The notes: generated from the letters alone by a model not told the origin. A stretch of 20,090 nt of DNA from an uncultured Dorea sp. (GCA_934307335.1 CAKRCL010000029.1:1-20090); one strand, 5' to 3'; shown: positions 1-8,284, numbered from the stretch's first letter. Numbers and translations are program-made.

Positions 1-486
1 GAATTCGCTCCTGGAGATGCAGCAATCGTTATCTGTGGATCATGGCTTCCAAATGAGGCAAAAGCTTCTGTAGCTGATGATCTTGAGTGGGGATATTTCA
101 ACTATCCATCAGTTCCAAACGGAACAGACGACAATACAGCTAACAATATCGCTAACCAGGTACTTGCAATTAACAAAGATTCCAAGATGGCTGACGAGGC
201 ATTTGAGCTGATTACTTACATCACAACAGGTGAGTTTGACAAAGAGATGACAACAGAAGCTCTTTGTATCCCAGCTGACAAAGCTAACTCTGATGCATGG
301 CCGACAGAGCTTAAAGAAGTACAGGCTGGATTTGATGCAACAACAACATACTATGACTGGGCAGCAGGTGCTGAGAGCAACAATGACCTTACTGGTACAT
401 TAAAGACAAGTGCACTTGACCTTGCAGCAGGTAAGTTAGATGCAGCAGGATTTATTTCTGCAATGAAGAAAGCAGCAGGACAATAA
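1..486 (+). CDS. Sugar ABC transporter substrate-binding protein, C-terminal part
   Basis: The frame is open from the first base and ends at TAA 484-486, giving the last 161 residues of an extracellular solute-binding protein; the start lies outside the window. Visible features are the segment AAIVICGSWLPNEAKASV, a conserved-looking run around NYPSVPNGTDDN, and the closing helices DEAFELITYITTG and AAGKLDAAGFISAMKKAAG. These fit the C-terminal lobe of family 1 sugar-binding proteins, which normally end with such a helical pair. Two MalF/MalG-type permeases follow directly, so this should be the lipid-anchored receptor of a CUT1-type carbohydrate importer. The ligand cannot be read from this fragment. 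The nearby N-acetylhexosamine kinase makes an amino-sugar-containing disaccharide plausible, but that is inference. Confidence 0.85.
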   Translation, partial: EFAPGDAAIVICGSWLPNEAKASVADDLEWGYFNYPSVPNGTDDNTANNIANQVLAINKDSKMADEAFELITYITTGEFDKEMTTEALCIPADKANSDAWPTELKEVQAGFDATTTYYDWAAGAESNNDLTGTLKTSALDLAAGKLDAAGFISAMKKAAGQ

Positions 487-520
487 GTCAATAGTTAGAA
501 TTATATAAGATGTACATTAC

Positions 521-559
521 AATATGGTGGCGGGGCGGTTATGGCACCGCCACCATGTT
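521..559 (+). promoter_or_regulatory. Strong intercistronic hairpin after binding-protein gene
   Basis: ATGGTGGCGG (524-533) and CCGCCACCAT (547-556) are perfect complements around a 13-base loop, and the stem extends to 521/559 with one G-U pair. No long T run follows, so it is not a classic terminator. In ABC importer operons a hairpin here commonly protects the binding-protein mRNA or partly terminates, giving more receptor than permease. That role is inferred. Confidence 0.6.
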
Positions 560-653
560 TGAGTTTAAAAACTCTTTATTCTGAATATGTTCGCAGGACA
601 TCTGGAAATAAATGAGGCAGATGACTGAGATTATGCGAGAAAGGGGAAATAAG

Positions 654-1559
654 ATGAAAAATAATAAGAAAATGATCGTAGGCTTTCTGGCGCCGGCAGT
701 TATCATCTTCCTCATTGTATTTTTGTACCCGATCATTCGAACGGTAATGATGAGTTTCTTCAAAATTGATTCCGTAACAGATACAATGGATCTGTGGACA
801 TTTGTGGGTATACAGAACTATGAGAAATTGTTTACAACTGCAATATTTAAAAAGTCTTTGCTCAATCTGTTTAAGATTTGGGCAATCGGAGGAGCAATTG
901 TACTTTCGGTTTCATTGTTGTTTGGAGTTATCTTGACAAGTGGAATTCGCGGTAAGAAGTTTTTCCGTGCGGTAATTTATCTTCCAAACCTTGTCAGTGC
1001 AGTAGCTCTTGCAACTATGTGGCTGCAGTATGTATATAGTTCCAAGTTCGGATTGTTGAAGTCCCTTCTTGATGCAGTTGGATTACATAAACTGGCAGAG
1101 ACAGCATGGCTTGATACAGACCATAAATTTTGGGCGTTATTATTTGCATATTGTTTTGGAATGATCGGTTATCACATGTTGATCTGGATGAGTGGAATTG
1201 AGAGAATCAGTCCGGAACTTTATGAGGCGGCAACCATTGATGGTGCGAACCGTCCACAGCAGTTCCAGCACATGACGCTTCCGCTGTTAAAAGGAGTATT
1301 TAAGACAAACATTACCATGTGGTCCGTAAGTACGGCAGCTTTCTTTGTGTGGTCACAGATGTTCTCGACCGTAACTGCAGATGAAGCAACAATTGTTCCG
1401 GTACAGTATATGTACATGCAGACATTTGGAGCAGGAAATGCGGTAACAGAGAGAAATGCAGGATATGGAGCCGCAATTGGTATTATCCTATGTATTTGTA
1501 TTGTAATTATTTTTACAATCTGTAATAAACTGATCAAAGAAGACGACTTAGAATTCTAG
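654..1559 (+). CDS. Sugar ABC transporter permease (MalF/UgpA-like)
   Basis: A 301-residue inner-membrane component of a binding-protein-dependent sugar importer. The chosen start is ATG 654 (MKNNKKMIVGF), preceded by AAGGGG at 641-645 and followed at once by the first membrane helix. An upstream in-frame ATG at 612 would add 14 charged residues and lacks a good ribosome binding site. About six hydrophobic segments are visible. The cytoplasmic EAA loop that contacts the ATPase is seen as YEAATIDGANRPQQFQHMTLP, with the family's G-x-x-x-x-x-x-x-x-x-P spacing. It lies 167 bases after the binding-protein gene and 17 bases before the second permease, so the three form one operon. No ATPase gene is in the window; a shared multi-sugar ATPase encoded elsewhere (MsmK type) would be usual in Firmicutes. 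Confidence 0.9.
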   Translation: MKNNKKMIVGFLAPAVIIFLIVFLYPIIRTVMMSFFKIDSVTDTMDLWTFVGIQNYEKLFTTAIFKKSLLNLFKIWAIGGAIVLSVSLLFGVILTSGIRGKKFFRAVIYLPNLVSAVALATMWLQYVYSSKFGLLKSLLDAVGLHKLAETAWLDTDHKFWALLFAYCFGMIGYHMLIWMSGIERISPELYEAATIDGANRPQQFQHMTLPLLKGVFKTNITMWSVSTAAFFVWSQMFSTVTADEATIVPVQYMYMQTFGAGNAVTERNAGYGAAIGIILCICIVIIFTICNKLIKEDDLEF

Positions 1560-1576
1560 AAAGGAGGAGACGCATA

Positions 1577-2461
1577 ATGGCTAAAGAGAAAAAAGTAAAA
1601 GTAAACAAAAAAATTAACTGGAAACGTGAACTGGCGCTCGCTCCTGGATATATCATAGTTATCTTATGGATTGCATTTACATTTATGTTGCTCGGCTGGA
1701 TTGTGGCAGCAAGTCTTTCCACAACAACAGATATCTTTGCGGGAAAAGCATTAAAGTTTCCAACAGGTCTGCATTTTGAAAACTATGTGCAGGCATGGGG
1801 AAGCGGTGGAGTTGCTACATTCTTTACAAACTCCCTGCTCTATGCTGTAGTATCTTGTATTCTGTTGATTTTGATCTGTGCGCCTGCCGCATATGTCCTT
1901 GCCAGATATACATTTATCGGAAATAAGATTATTCAGACAAGTTTAGTGTCTGCGATGGGTATCCCGATTACAATGATTGTTCTTCCATTGTTTGGAGTTG
2001 TGGCAAACTTAGGAATCTTGAATAATGTTGCAGCAAGTAAAGCAACACTGATTTTCCTGTATGTCGGAATTAATATTCCATATACAACGATTTTCCTGCT
2101 TACTTTCTTTGCAAACATTTCTGGTACATATGAAGAGGCAGCAGCACTCGATGGTTGTCCTCCGTCAAAAGCGTTCTGGAAGATTATGTTCCCAATGGCA
2201 CAGTCCGGACTGGTAACAGTGACAATATTCAATTTCATTAATATTTGGAATGAGTATTTCCTGTCATTAATTTTTGCAAACAATGATGTATTACGTCCGG
2301 TAGCTGTAGGACTATACGGAATGTTGCAGTCCATGCAGTACACCGGAAACTGGGCTGGAATGTTCGCAGCCGTAATTATTGTATTCACACCGACATTCAT
2401 TCTGTATCTGTTCCTGTCAGAGAAACTGATCGGAGGAATCACCGGAGGAATTAAAGGTTAG
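1577..2461 (+). CDS. Sugar ABC transporter permease (MalG/UgpE-like)
   Basis: A 294-residue second permease. It begins with a lysine-rich cytoplasmic tail and has about six hydrophobic segments. The EAA loop reads YEEAAALDGCPPSKAFWKIMFP, and the protein ends in the typical EKLIGGITGGIKG tail of MalG-like proteins. The start ATG 1577 is well fixed by AAAGGAGGAG at 1559-1568. It should pair with the upstream permease to form the heterodimeric channel of the importer. An inverted-repeat terminator lies 30 bases past the stop, so this is the last gene of the operon. The next gene is on the opposite strand. Confidence 0.9.
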   Translation: MAKEKKVKVNKKINWKRELALAPGYIIVILWIAFTFMLLGWIVAASLSTTTDIFAGKALKFPTGLHFENYVQAWGSGGVATFFTNSLLYAVVSCILLILICAPAAYVLARYTFIGNKIIQTSLVSAMGIPITMIVLPLFGVVANLGILNNVAASKATLIFLYVGINIPYTTIFLLTFFANISGTYEEAAALDGCPPSKAFWKIMFPMAQSGLVTVTIFNFINIWNEYFLSLIFANNDVLRPVAVGLYGMLQSMQYTGNWAGMFAAVIIVFTPTFILYLFLSEKLIGGITGGIKG

Positions 2462-2490
2462 AGACATAAAAAGAATATTATATAAAGCAA

Positions 2491-2556
2491 GGAATCTGTT
2501 CCTGGATTCAGTTAATTTTTGATATCTGCTGCGTCCAGGAACAGATTTCGTATTTT
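2491..2556 (+). terminator. Terminator-like hairpin of the sugar importer operon
   Basis: AATCTGTTCCTGGA (2493-2506) and TCCAGGAACAGATT (2534-2547) are perfect complements, extendable by a G-U and a G-C pair to 2491/2549, and are followed by TATTTTT. The 27-base loop is longer than usual. It sits between convergent genes and may serve both, although T residues are scarce on the minus-strand side. Confidence 0.7.
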
Positions 2557-2559
2557 TCA

Positions 2560-3486
2560 CTAATTTTCCTCAAACTTCCCTTCCGACATTGCTTTGATCG
2601 AGGAGGCATATTCAGAGGGTGTCATTCCAGTTTCTTTTTTGAATTGTCGAGAGAAATAGTGTATGGAAGTATACCCCAGATAGTCGGAAATCTGGGTAAA
2701 GTTCATATGTTTGGAACGGATCAGTTCTTTTGCAGTATTAATTTTTAGTTTTGAAAAATAATCAATGATCCCCAGACCACATTGATTTTTGAATATCTTC
2801 TGTAATCTGGATCGGCCGACCAGATTGTCTTTGCAGATCTGGTCGATAGTGACATGGGAGCAAATGTTTTCTTTCATGTATTCAGTGACCAGACTGTAAA
2901 TTTCAATATCATTTTTGGATTTCGTTGATTTTGTTGCGACCATAGTGTCCTTTGATCGGATGACTCTGGCAGAAGTAGAGTAACGTCTTGCAATATGAAT
3001 CAGAAATTGCTCCAGTGAAAGGCGGATCATTTGCTGAGAACCGAAAATGTCAGATGGCTGCTTAAGTGGCATATTCTGCAGATATGGATCGTCCAGTCTG
3101 CATTGGAAAGTATGTCTGGCTTCAAAAATAATGTTGGCAAGGATATTGCGTTCGACATCATCTAATTTTAGTATTTTTTTTCGAAAATAGTACATGGCAT
3201 GGTCATCACACTGAAAGGATATAACGATCAGGTTCGGTGCAATATTTCCATTTGCAACTACATTGTGAAATTCGTTTGGTTCGTGAAATGCGATATCACC
3301 TTTGTGTAGAATAAATTTTTTGTCGCCGCCAGTGACTTCAACTTCTCCTTTATCAACACATATAAATTCCCAGAAATCATGGCTTTCGCCTTCGAATGAA
3401 AAATCACTCATATATTCAAAATAATGAATGCTGTAAATTTTCCCGATGTTGATTACATTTTCCGGTAAAAAGCCATTGTATGCCAT
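2560..3486 (-). CDS. AraC-family transcriptional regulator
   Basis: A 308-residue regulator. The first ~100 residues look like a cupin sensor domain (WEFICVDKGEVEVTGGDKKF, then HKGDIAFHEPNEFHNV), which in this family binds a sugar or sugar phosphate. The last ~100 residues carry two helix-turn-helix units: one around VTIDQICKDNLVGRSRLQKIF and one around FTQISDYLGYTSIHYFSRQF, ending in KETGMTPSEY, the AraC/XylS signature. The start ATG is preceded on the minus strand by AAGGAG. It lies between the sugar importer and the nucleotidyltransferase/kinase pair and is divergent from the latter, so it is the likely local regulator of amino-sugar uptake and use. The inducer is unknown. Confidence 0.9.
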   Translation of the reverse strand: MAYNGFLPENVINIGKIYSIHYFEYMSDFSFEGESHDFWEFICVDKGEVEVTGGDKKFILHKGDIAFHEPNEFHNVVANGNIAPNLIVISFQCDDHAMYYFRKKILKLDDVERNILANIIFEARHTFQCRLDDPYLQNMPLKQPSDIFGSQQMIRLSLEQFLIHIARRYSTSARVIRSKDTMVATKSTKSKNDIEIYSLVTEYMKENICSHVTIDQICKDNLVGRSRLQKIFKNQCGLGIIDYFSKLKINTAKELIRSKHMNFTQISDYLGYTSIHYFSRQFKKETGMTPSEYASSIKAMSEGKFEEN

Positions 3487-3550
3487 GATTAGTTCTCCTT
3501 TTCAAAAGTTAATACATTTATAATATATAAAAAACTATTTTTGTATAAAT

Positions 3551-3568
3551 GTTATAATTAATTATAAC
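3551..3568. repeat. 18-bp perfect palindrome at divergent promoter
   Basis: GTTATAATTAATTATAAC is its own reverse complement. It contains a TATAAT in each orientation and lies between the AraC-type gene and the nucleotidyltransferase gene. It could be an operator or simply two overlapping -10 boxes. The rest of 3487-3780 is AT-rich leader; a weak plus-strand promoter ATGACA (3625-3630)-17-TTATAT (3648-3653) can be drawn. Confidence 0.5.
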
Positions 3569-3588
3569 GCATGAATTAAAAAATGCAA
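3561..3588 (-). promoter_or_regulatory. Promoter of the AraC-family regulator gene
   Basis: On the minus strand TTGCAT (3588-3583) is followed after 16 bases by a perfect TATAAT (3566-3561). Transcription would begin near 3554, about 70 bases before the start codon. The -10 lies inside the 18-bp palindrome, which suggests autoregulation. Confidence 0.6.
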
Positions 3589-3780
3589 GAAATAGAAGCA
3601 GATAATATAAATTAAGAGTGAAATATGACAAAGCTTTTTGTGTAAATTTATATTACAATAATCGCAGAATGAATTATGGAAAAGAATGATATTGAAAGTA
3701 TATCAGGATCAGAAAACGAAATAATCAAAGCAGTAGGGAGAATCAGATATACAGAGGTTTTAAGTCAGGAGGAGAAAGAT

Positions 3781-4701
3781 ATGAAAAATCCAGTATTAGT
3801 TATTATGGCAGCCGGTATGGGAAGCCGATATGGCGGGCTGAAACAGATTGATCCGGTAGATCAGGAAGGGCATATTATCATTGATTTTTCACTATATGAT
3901 GCGAAGAGAGCCGGATTTGAGAAAGCTATTTTCATTATTAAGAAGGAAAATGAAGAAGATTTCAGACAGGCAATCGGGGATCGTGTATCTGAACATATGG
4001 AAGTATCCTATGCATACCAAGATATGGAGAATCTTCCAGAAGGCTATCAGATTCCGGAAGGACGTGTGAAACCTTGGGGAACAGCTCATGCCGTTTTATC
4101 ATGCATTGATCAGGTAGACGGACCAATGGCAGTTATTAATGCTGATGATTATTACGGAGTGGAGGCTTTTCGTCTGATCTATGATTATCTTACGACTCAT
4201 GAAGATGATGAAAAGTGCCGGTATACAATGGTTGGTTATCAGCTAAAAAATACAGTGACCGAGAACGGGTATGTTTCTCGTGGAATCTGTGAAGTTAATG
4301 AGGATAATCAACTTGTAGGAATAGAAGAACATACACATATCGAGATGCGAGATGGTGGAATCGAATATACGGATAATGACGGAGAAACCTGGGTAAAAGT
4401 ATCCGAAGATGCAGTTGTATCTATGAATATGTGGGGATTTTCAAAGAGTATTTTGGAATATATCCGGGACGGTTTCCCGGCATTTCTTGATAAGGGACTT
4501 GTGGAAAATCCTAAGAAATGTGAATATTTTTTACCGTCAGTAGTCAGTGAATTACTGGAAAAAGACCTGGCAACGGTAGAAGTTTTAAAATCTACGGACA
4601 AATGGTATGGAGTGACTTACAAAGAGGACAAGCCTGTTGTTGTTGCGGCAGTAGAGCGCATGAAAAAAGAAGGCATTTATCCGAAGCATTTGTGGAAATA
4701 G
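3781..4701 (+). CDS. Sugar-1-phosphate nucleotidyltransferase (NTP transferase family)
   Basis: A 306-residue cytoplasmic enzyme that should join a sugar 1-phosphate to a nucleoside triphosphate. The nucleotide-binding signature MAAGMGSRYGGLKQ is at residues 9-22, followed by a Rossmann-like core with AVINADDYYG, where the aspartates would hold Mg2+ and the nucleotide. The chosen start is ATG 3781, preceded by AGGAGGAG (3768-3775). The frame also opens at 3676, but the extra 35 residues precede the conserved N-terminus and lack a good ribosome binding site. The N-acetylhexosamine kinase starts 44 bases downstream in the same direction. The pair would convert GlcNAc/GalNAc to the 1-phosphate and then to a nucleotide sugar, probably UDP-linked. 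Exact substrate is inferred; UTP-glucose- or glucose-1-phosphate-type activity is the alternative. Confidence 0.85.
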   Translation: MKNPVLVIMAAGMGSRYGGLKQIDPVDQEGHIIIDFSLYDAKRAGFEKAIFIIKKENEEDFRQAIGDRVSEHMEVSYAYQDMENLPEGYQIPEGRVKPWGTAHAVLSCIDQVDGPMAVINADDYYGVEAFRLIYDYLTTHEDDEKCRYTMVGYQLKNTVTENGYVSRGICEVNEDNQLVGIEEHTHIEMRDGGIEYTDNDGETWVKVSEDAVVSMNMWGFSKSILEYIRDGFPAFLDKGLVENPKKCEYFLPSVVSELLEKDLATVEVLKSTDKWYGVTYKEDKPVVVAAVERMKKEGIYPKHLWK

Positions 4702-4745
4702 AAGTAGTTAGATGATGAAATATATAATTTGGGAGGAAGAAAGTC

Positions 4746-5858
4746 ATGACACAGGCGGTCAGAACACAGAAGGCGGAAGCAATTGCACATTTTCAGTATG
4801 AAGGTAGACTGATTCAGGATGTACCATTTGGAAATGGTCATATTAATGATACATATTTATTAACATTTGAAGTAAAGCGCATGGGAATTTTGAAGGTTAT
4901 TCTTCAGAAGATGAATAAAAATGTATTCAAGAATCCGGTGGAACTGATGGAGAATATTCTTGGAGTGACATCTTATCTTCGTGAGAAGATTATTAAAAAT
5001 GGAGGAGATCCGGATAGAGAAACATTGAATGTAATTCCGGCGCTGGATGGAAAACCATATTATCAGGATTCCTTTGGAGATTATTGGAGATCCTATATTT
5101 TTGTTACAGATGCGACCAGCTATGATCAGGTAGAGAAACCGGAGCAGTTCTATCAGGCAGCAGTAGCATTTGGTAATTTCCAGAGTCTTCTGGCAGATTA
5201 TCCGACAGATACGCTGTTTGAGACAATTGAAGGTTTCCATGATACGAAGGCAAGATTTGAAGTGTTTAAAAGAGTGGTGGAGGCAGACATTAAGAGCCGT
5301 GCAGCCAGTGTGCAGGACGAGATTCAGTTCGTACTGGATCATGAAGATGTAGCCTGTTGCTTTTCTGATCTTCTGGAAAAAGGAGAGATTCCGCTTCGTG
5401 TTACGCACAATGACACAAAGTTAAATAATATTATGATTGATAATAAGACGGGAAAAGCAATTTGTGTCATTGATCTGGATACGGTTATGCCGGGACTTGC
5501 CATGAATGATTTCGGTGATGCAATTCGTTTTGGTGCAAGTACTGGTGCAGAGGACGAGAAAGACCTGTCTAAGATTGAATGCAGCATGGAACTTTTTGAC
5601 TTATTTACAAAAGGATTTATCGAAGGTTACAACGGAAAGCTGACAGAGCGCGAGATAGAACTTCTGCCGATGGGAGCAAAGGTCATGACATTTGAATGTG
5701 GTATGCGTTTCCTGACAGACTATCTGCAGGGGGATACATATTTTAAGATCCACAGAGAAGGTCACAATCTGGACCGTTGCAGAACACAATTTAAGCTGGT
5801 CAGTGATATGGAGAAAAAGTGGTCTCAAATGCATGAAATTGTGAAAAAATACATGTAA
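4746..5858 (+). CDS. nahK: N-acetylhexosamine 1-kinase (NahK-like)
   Basis: A 370-residue cytoplasmic kinase of the aminoglycoside/choline phosphotransferase fold. The order of motifs matches what I recall of Bifidobacterium NahK (LnpB): YEGRLIQDVPFGNGHINDTY at the N-terminus, the catalytic loop RVTHNDTKLNNIM (H221, D223 as likely base), the metal-binding IDLDTVMPG, then DFGDAIRFGAST, and ECGMRFLTDYLQGD near the C-terminus. The known reaction is ATP-dependent phosphorylation of GlcNAc or GalNAc at C1, the salvage step after phosphorolysis of lacto-N-biose or galacto-N-biose. The start ATG 4746 has GGGAGGAAG just upstream. It is co-directional with the nucleotidyltransferase. No clear intrinsic terminator follows; 5859-6015 is AT-rich with at best a weak TTGACG promoter at 5939. 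N-acetylhexosamine as substrate is family inference, but the motif agreement is strong. Confidence 0.85.
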   Translation: MTQAVRTQKAEAIAHFQYEGRLIQDVPFGNGHINDTYLLTFEVKRMGILKVILQKMNKNVFKNPVELMENILGVTSYLREKIIKNGGDPDRETLNVIPALDGKPYYQDSFGDYWRSYIFVTDATSYDQVEKPEQFYQAAVAFGNFQSLLADYPTDTLFETIEGFHDTKARFEVFKRVVEADIKSRAASVQDEIQFVLDHEDVACCFSDLLEKGEIPLRVTHNDTKLNNIMIDNKTGKAICVIDLDTVMPGLAMNDFGDAIRFGASTGAEDEKDLSKIECSMELFDLFTKGFIEGYNGKLTEREIELLPMGAKVMTFECGMRFLTDYLQGDTYFKIHREGHNLDRCRTQFKLVSDMEKKWSQMHEIVKKYM

Positions 5859-6015
5859 ACCCCTGGATATACAATAAGAGAGAGCCAGAACATAGATTTC
5901 CAAAGTAAAATATGCTAACATTTCTTTTAAGTTCAGATTTGACGTATGTGAAGTTACTACTTGTAGAAGTGGGGATTTTCAGACAAATATGAAAGCGAAA
6001 GAAAAGGAGAAGTAT

Positions 6016-6183
6016 ATGTACTCAGGATATGAATTGATTTGGCTCTTTTTTTGTACCAGTTTTTTGGGCTGGCTATTGGAGACTGTATCAGCAGCAACAC
6101 ATAGCTGGCAGAAGACTATGGATCAAAAGTTTGATGATGTCCGGCTTAAGAAAATATATCCAAATGCGTTGAAAGTAGAATAA
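6016..6183 (+). pseudogene. Truncated CmpB-type (putative ABC permease) membrane protein
   Basis: A 55-residue frame starting MYSGYELIWLFFCTSFLGWL, preceded by AAAAGGAGA; an upstream in-frame ATG at 5989 is possible but less well placed. The N-terminus matches what I recall of the CmpB family (PF06541), whose members begin with M-Y-x-G-Y-E-L, a first membrane helix and GWLLET and are usually far longer with several helices. Here only the first helix remains, followed by a charged tail (FDDVRLKKIYPNALKVE). It looks like the two ends of a gene joined by an internal deletion, or a truncated start with an unrelated tail. It may still be translated, but a family-like function is unlikely. Confidence 0.5.
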
Positions 6184-6186
6184 AAT

Positions 6187-6229
6187 TCTAAAATATTTTT
6201 AGGTTTATATAAGGTTGAAGCTTTATAAT
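6187..6229 (+). promoter_or_regulatory. Response-regulator promoter with 11-bp repeat ladder
   Basis: TTTAGG (6198-6203) and ATAAGG (6209-6214) are exactly 11 bp apart, with a weaker copy TCTAAA at 6187. A perfect TATAAT follows at 6224-6229, 9 bp after the last repeat. There is no good -35, as in promoters that depend on an OmpR/PhoB-type activator. The same layout recurs at 8595-8637, which supports autoregulation. Confidence 0.55.
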
Positions 6230-6275
6230 AATACAGATGTAATCGTTAAATCATACAAGAACAGGACGTGATATC

Positions 6276-6950
6276 ATGAGATTATTATTAGCAGAGGATG
6301 AGAAATCTCTATCGAAGGCGCTGACGGCAATTTTAGAACACAGTGGCTACAGTGTGGATGCTGTTTATAATGGAAAAGATGCAGTGGAATATCTGGAAAA
6401 TGGGGAATATGACGGTGTGATTTTGGATATTATGATGCCAGTCATGGACGGTATGACTGCCCTTAAGAAGATTCGGGAAGGTGGAAATCAGGTGCCGGTA
6501 TTGATGTTGACTGCAAAGTCGGAAGTGGACGATAAAGTGGCCGGACTGGACCAGGGGGCCAATGATTATCTGACCAAGCCATTTGCCTCTAAGGAATTAC
6601 TGGCAAGAATCCGCGCTATGACAAGGACGCAGACCATTGCACCAGATAGTGTTTTGAGAGTCGGAAATATTTCCCTGGACCGGGCGACGAAAGAACTTTC
6701 TTCTGATGATGGAAGCTTCCATCTTGCAAATAAAGAATTTCAACTTATGGAACTATTGATGAGCAATCCGAAAAATGTGATAGCGACAGAAAGGATCATG
6801 GAGAAAGTCTGGGGCTATGAAAGTGATGCAGAGATGAATGTCGTGTGGGCATACATTTCTTATCTCAGAAAGAAACTGACAGCACTGAAAGCAAATGTTC
6901 AGATTAAAGCAATGAGAAATACAGGATATTATCTGGAGGTTACCAAGTGA
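6276..6950 (+). CDS. OmpR/PhoB-family response regulator
   Basis: A 224-residue two-component response regulator. The receiver domain covers residues 1-~115 with acidic pocket E7/D8, phospho-acceptor D51 (ILDIMMP), T79 and K101 (DYLTKPF). The winged-helix DNA-binding domain covers ~130-222, with LANKEFQLMELLMSNP, the recognition region VVWAYISYLRKKL and wing AMRNTGYYLEV. All key residues are present. The stop overlaps the histidine kinase start by 4 bases (GTGA), so the two are translationally coupled. Two nearby promoters carry 11-bp-spaced hexamer repeats, the spacing at which OmpR-type dimers contact DNA. The likely targets are its own gene and the lipoprotein/MacAB-like cassette downstream. 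The signal is unknown; cell-envelope stress or antimicrobial peptides are common for this arrangement. Confidence 0.95.
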   Translation: MRLLLAEDEKSLSKALTAILEHSGYSVDAVYNGKDAVEYLENGEYDGVILDIMMPVMDGMTALKKIREGGNQVPVLMLTAKSEVDDKVAGLDQGANDYLTKPFASKELLARIRAMTRTQTIAPDSVLRVGNISLDRATKELSSDDGSFHLANKEFQLMELLMSNPKNVIATERIMEKVWGYESDAEMNVVWAYISYLRKKLTALKANVQIKAMRNTGYYLEVTK

Positions 6951-8257
6951 TAAAGAAACTTCGAGTAAAATTTATTGCAGTTGCTATGATTTCTGTTATG
7001 GTAGTTCTTACTATTATACTAGGAACGATCAATGTATTGAATTACCGGGCAGTCATGGAAGATGCAGATAATATTCTGCAGATTCTTGCTGACAATGGCG
7101 GAAGGTTCCCGGAACAGAAAAGTCCGGGAGAGGACAGTAAGGCAGCGGACAGTCATAATCCGGCAGCAGGAAATGAATATAATGCTATTGAGGATATGGG
7201 TCAGAAAAAACCTCCGGCAGATGATCCGGGAAAGAATCGTGCGATGTCACCAGAGCTTCCATTTGAATCTAGATATTTTATTGTGACACTGGATTCAGAA
7301 GGAAATGTGACAGATACGGATACAGGAAAGATTGCTGCAGTTGACACAGATACAGCCGAAGAATATGCCGAGAAAGTCTGGGAGCATACAAAGACACACG
7401 GATTTTTATCCAGCTACCGTTATATAAAAACAGAAGAAGACGGAAGCACGCAGATTATTTTCTTGGACTGCACAAGAAGCCTGAACACATTTGAAGCATT
7501 TTTAGCTACAAGCCTTGCAGTTGCAGTAGCGGGAATGGCAGCATTTTTAATTTTGGTCATTGTGCTGTCGAAAAAAATTGTGCGTCCGGTTTCCGAAGCT
7601 TACGAAAAGCAGAAACGATTCATTACGGATGCAGGACATGAAATCAAGACACCGCTTACCGTCATTGACGCAGACACAGAAGTGCTGGAGATGGAATGTG
7701 GGGAAAATGAGTGGCTCAGTGATATCAGAAAGCAGACGGTAAAATTAAAAGAGCTGACCAACAGCCTGATTTATTTATCGAAGATGGAAGAAAGCCGGGA
7801 GAGCGTTCAGAAGATTGATTTCCCGATTTCAGATCTGGTAGAGGAAACAGCAGGATCTTTCGAGGCACTGGCAGTCACTCAGAATAAGACCTTTGACCTG
7901 GAAGTGGAACCGATGCTCACTTACTGCGGAGAAGAAAAAAGTATTCAGCGGTTAGTCTCCATTTTGTTGGATAACGCGCTGAAATATTCGCCGGAAGGTG
8001 GAAAAATCTCAGTGAAATTCGCAAAAGTGGGGAAAAACCTCCAACTGAGTGTCTATAATACAGCAGAGCATGTGGATCAGAAGAACATTTCTCATATGTT
8101 CGACCGTTTTTACCGGTTCGATGAATCCAGAAACAGTGAGACCGGGGGATATGGAATCGGGTTGTCCATAGCAAGGGCAATTGTAGAAAGTCACAAAGGA
8201 AAGATTACAGCAAAAAGCGAGGACGGAAAGTCCATGTGCATGACAGTGGTGCTGTGA
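6947..8257 (+). CDS. Membrane sensor histidine kinase
   Basis: A 436-residue partner of the preceding regulator. It starts with GTG 6947, overlapping the regulator stop, with CTGGAGG just upstream. A first membrane helix (~residues 8-29) is followed by an extracellular segment of about 150 residues. Its first part is hydrophilic and low in complexity (KKPPADDPGKNRAMSPELPF); the rest looks folded. A second membrane helix lies near residues 187-208. The H-box is FITDAGHEIKTPLTV with phospho-acceptor H231. The ATPase domain has the N-box LLDNALKYSP (N343) and a glycine-rich lid ETGGYGIGLSIA. The kinase is complete. A mobile-element-like insertion lies 27 bases after its stop, before the operon terminator. 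Confidence 0.95.
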   Translation: MIKKLRVKFIAVAMISVMVVLTIILGTINVLNYRAVMEDADNILQILADNGGRFPEQKSPGEDSKAADSHNPAAGNEYNAIEDMGQKKPPADDPGKNRAMSPELPFESRYFIVTLDSEGNVTDTDTGKIAAVDTDTAEEYAEKVWEHTKTHGFLSSYRYIKTEEDGSTQIIFLDCTRSLNTFEAFLATSLAVAVAGMAAFLILVIVLSKKIVRPVSEAYEKQKRFITDAGHEIKTPLTVIDADTEVLEMECGENEWLSDIRKQTVKLKELTNSLIYLSKMEESRESVQKIDFPISDLVEETAGSFEALAVTQNKTFDLEVEPMLTYCGEEKSIQRLVSILLDNALKYSPEGGKISVKFAKVGKNLQLSVYNTAEHVDQKNISHMFDRFYRFDESRNSETGGYGIGLSIARAIVESHKGKITAKSEDGKSMCMTVVL

Positions 8258-8284
8258 GATGACCGGGCATTTTTGAATAATGAT

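Noticed and set aside
539..763. 74-codon minus-strand frame over the start of the first permease.
   Set aside because: No ribosome binding site; it overlaps the hairpin and the well-supported permease on the other strand.
4860..5408. 182-codon minus-strand open frame opposite the kinase gene.
   Set aside because: It lies wholly inside nahK antisense, has no ribosome binding site, and its translation looks like random sequence rich in Cys, Ile and His.
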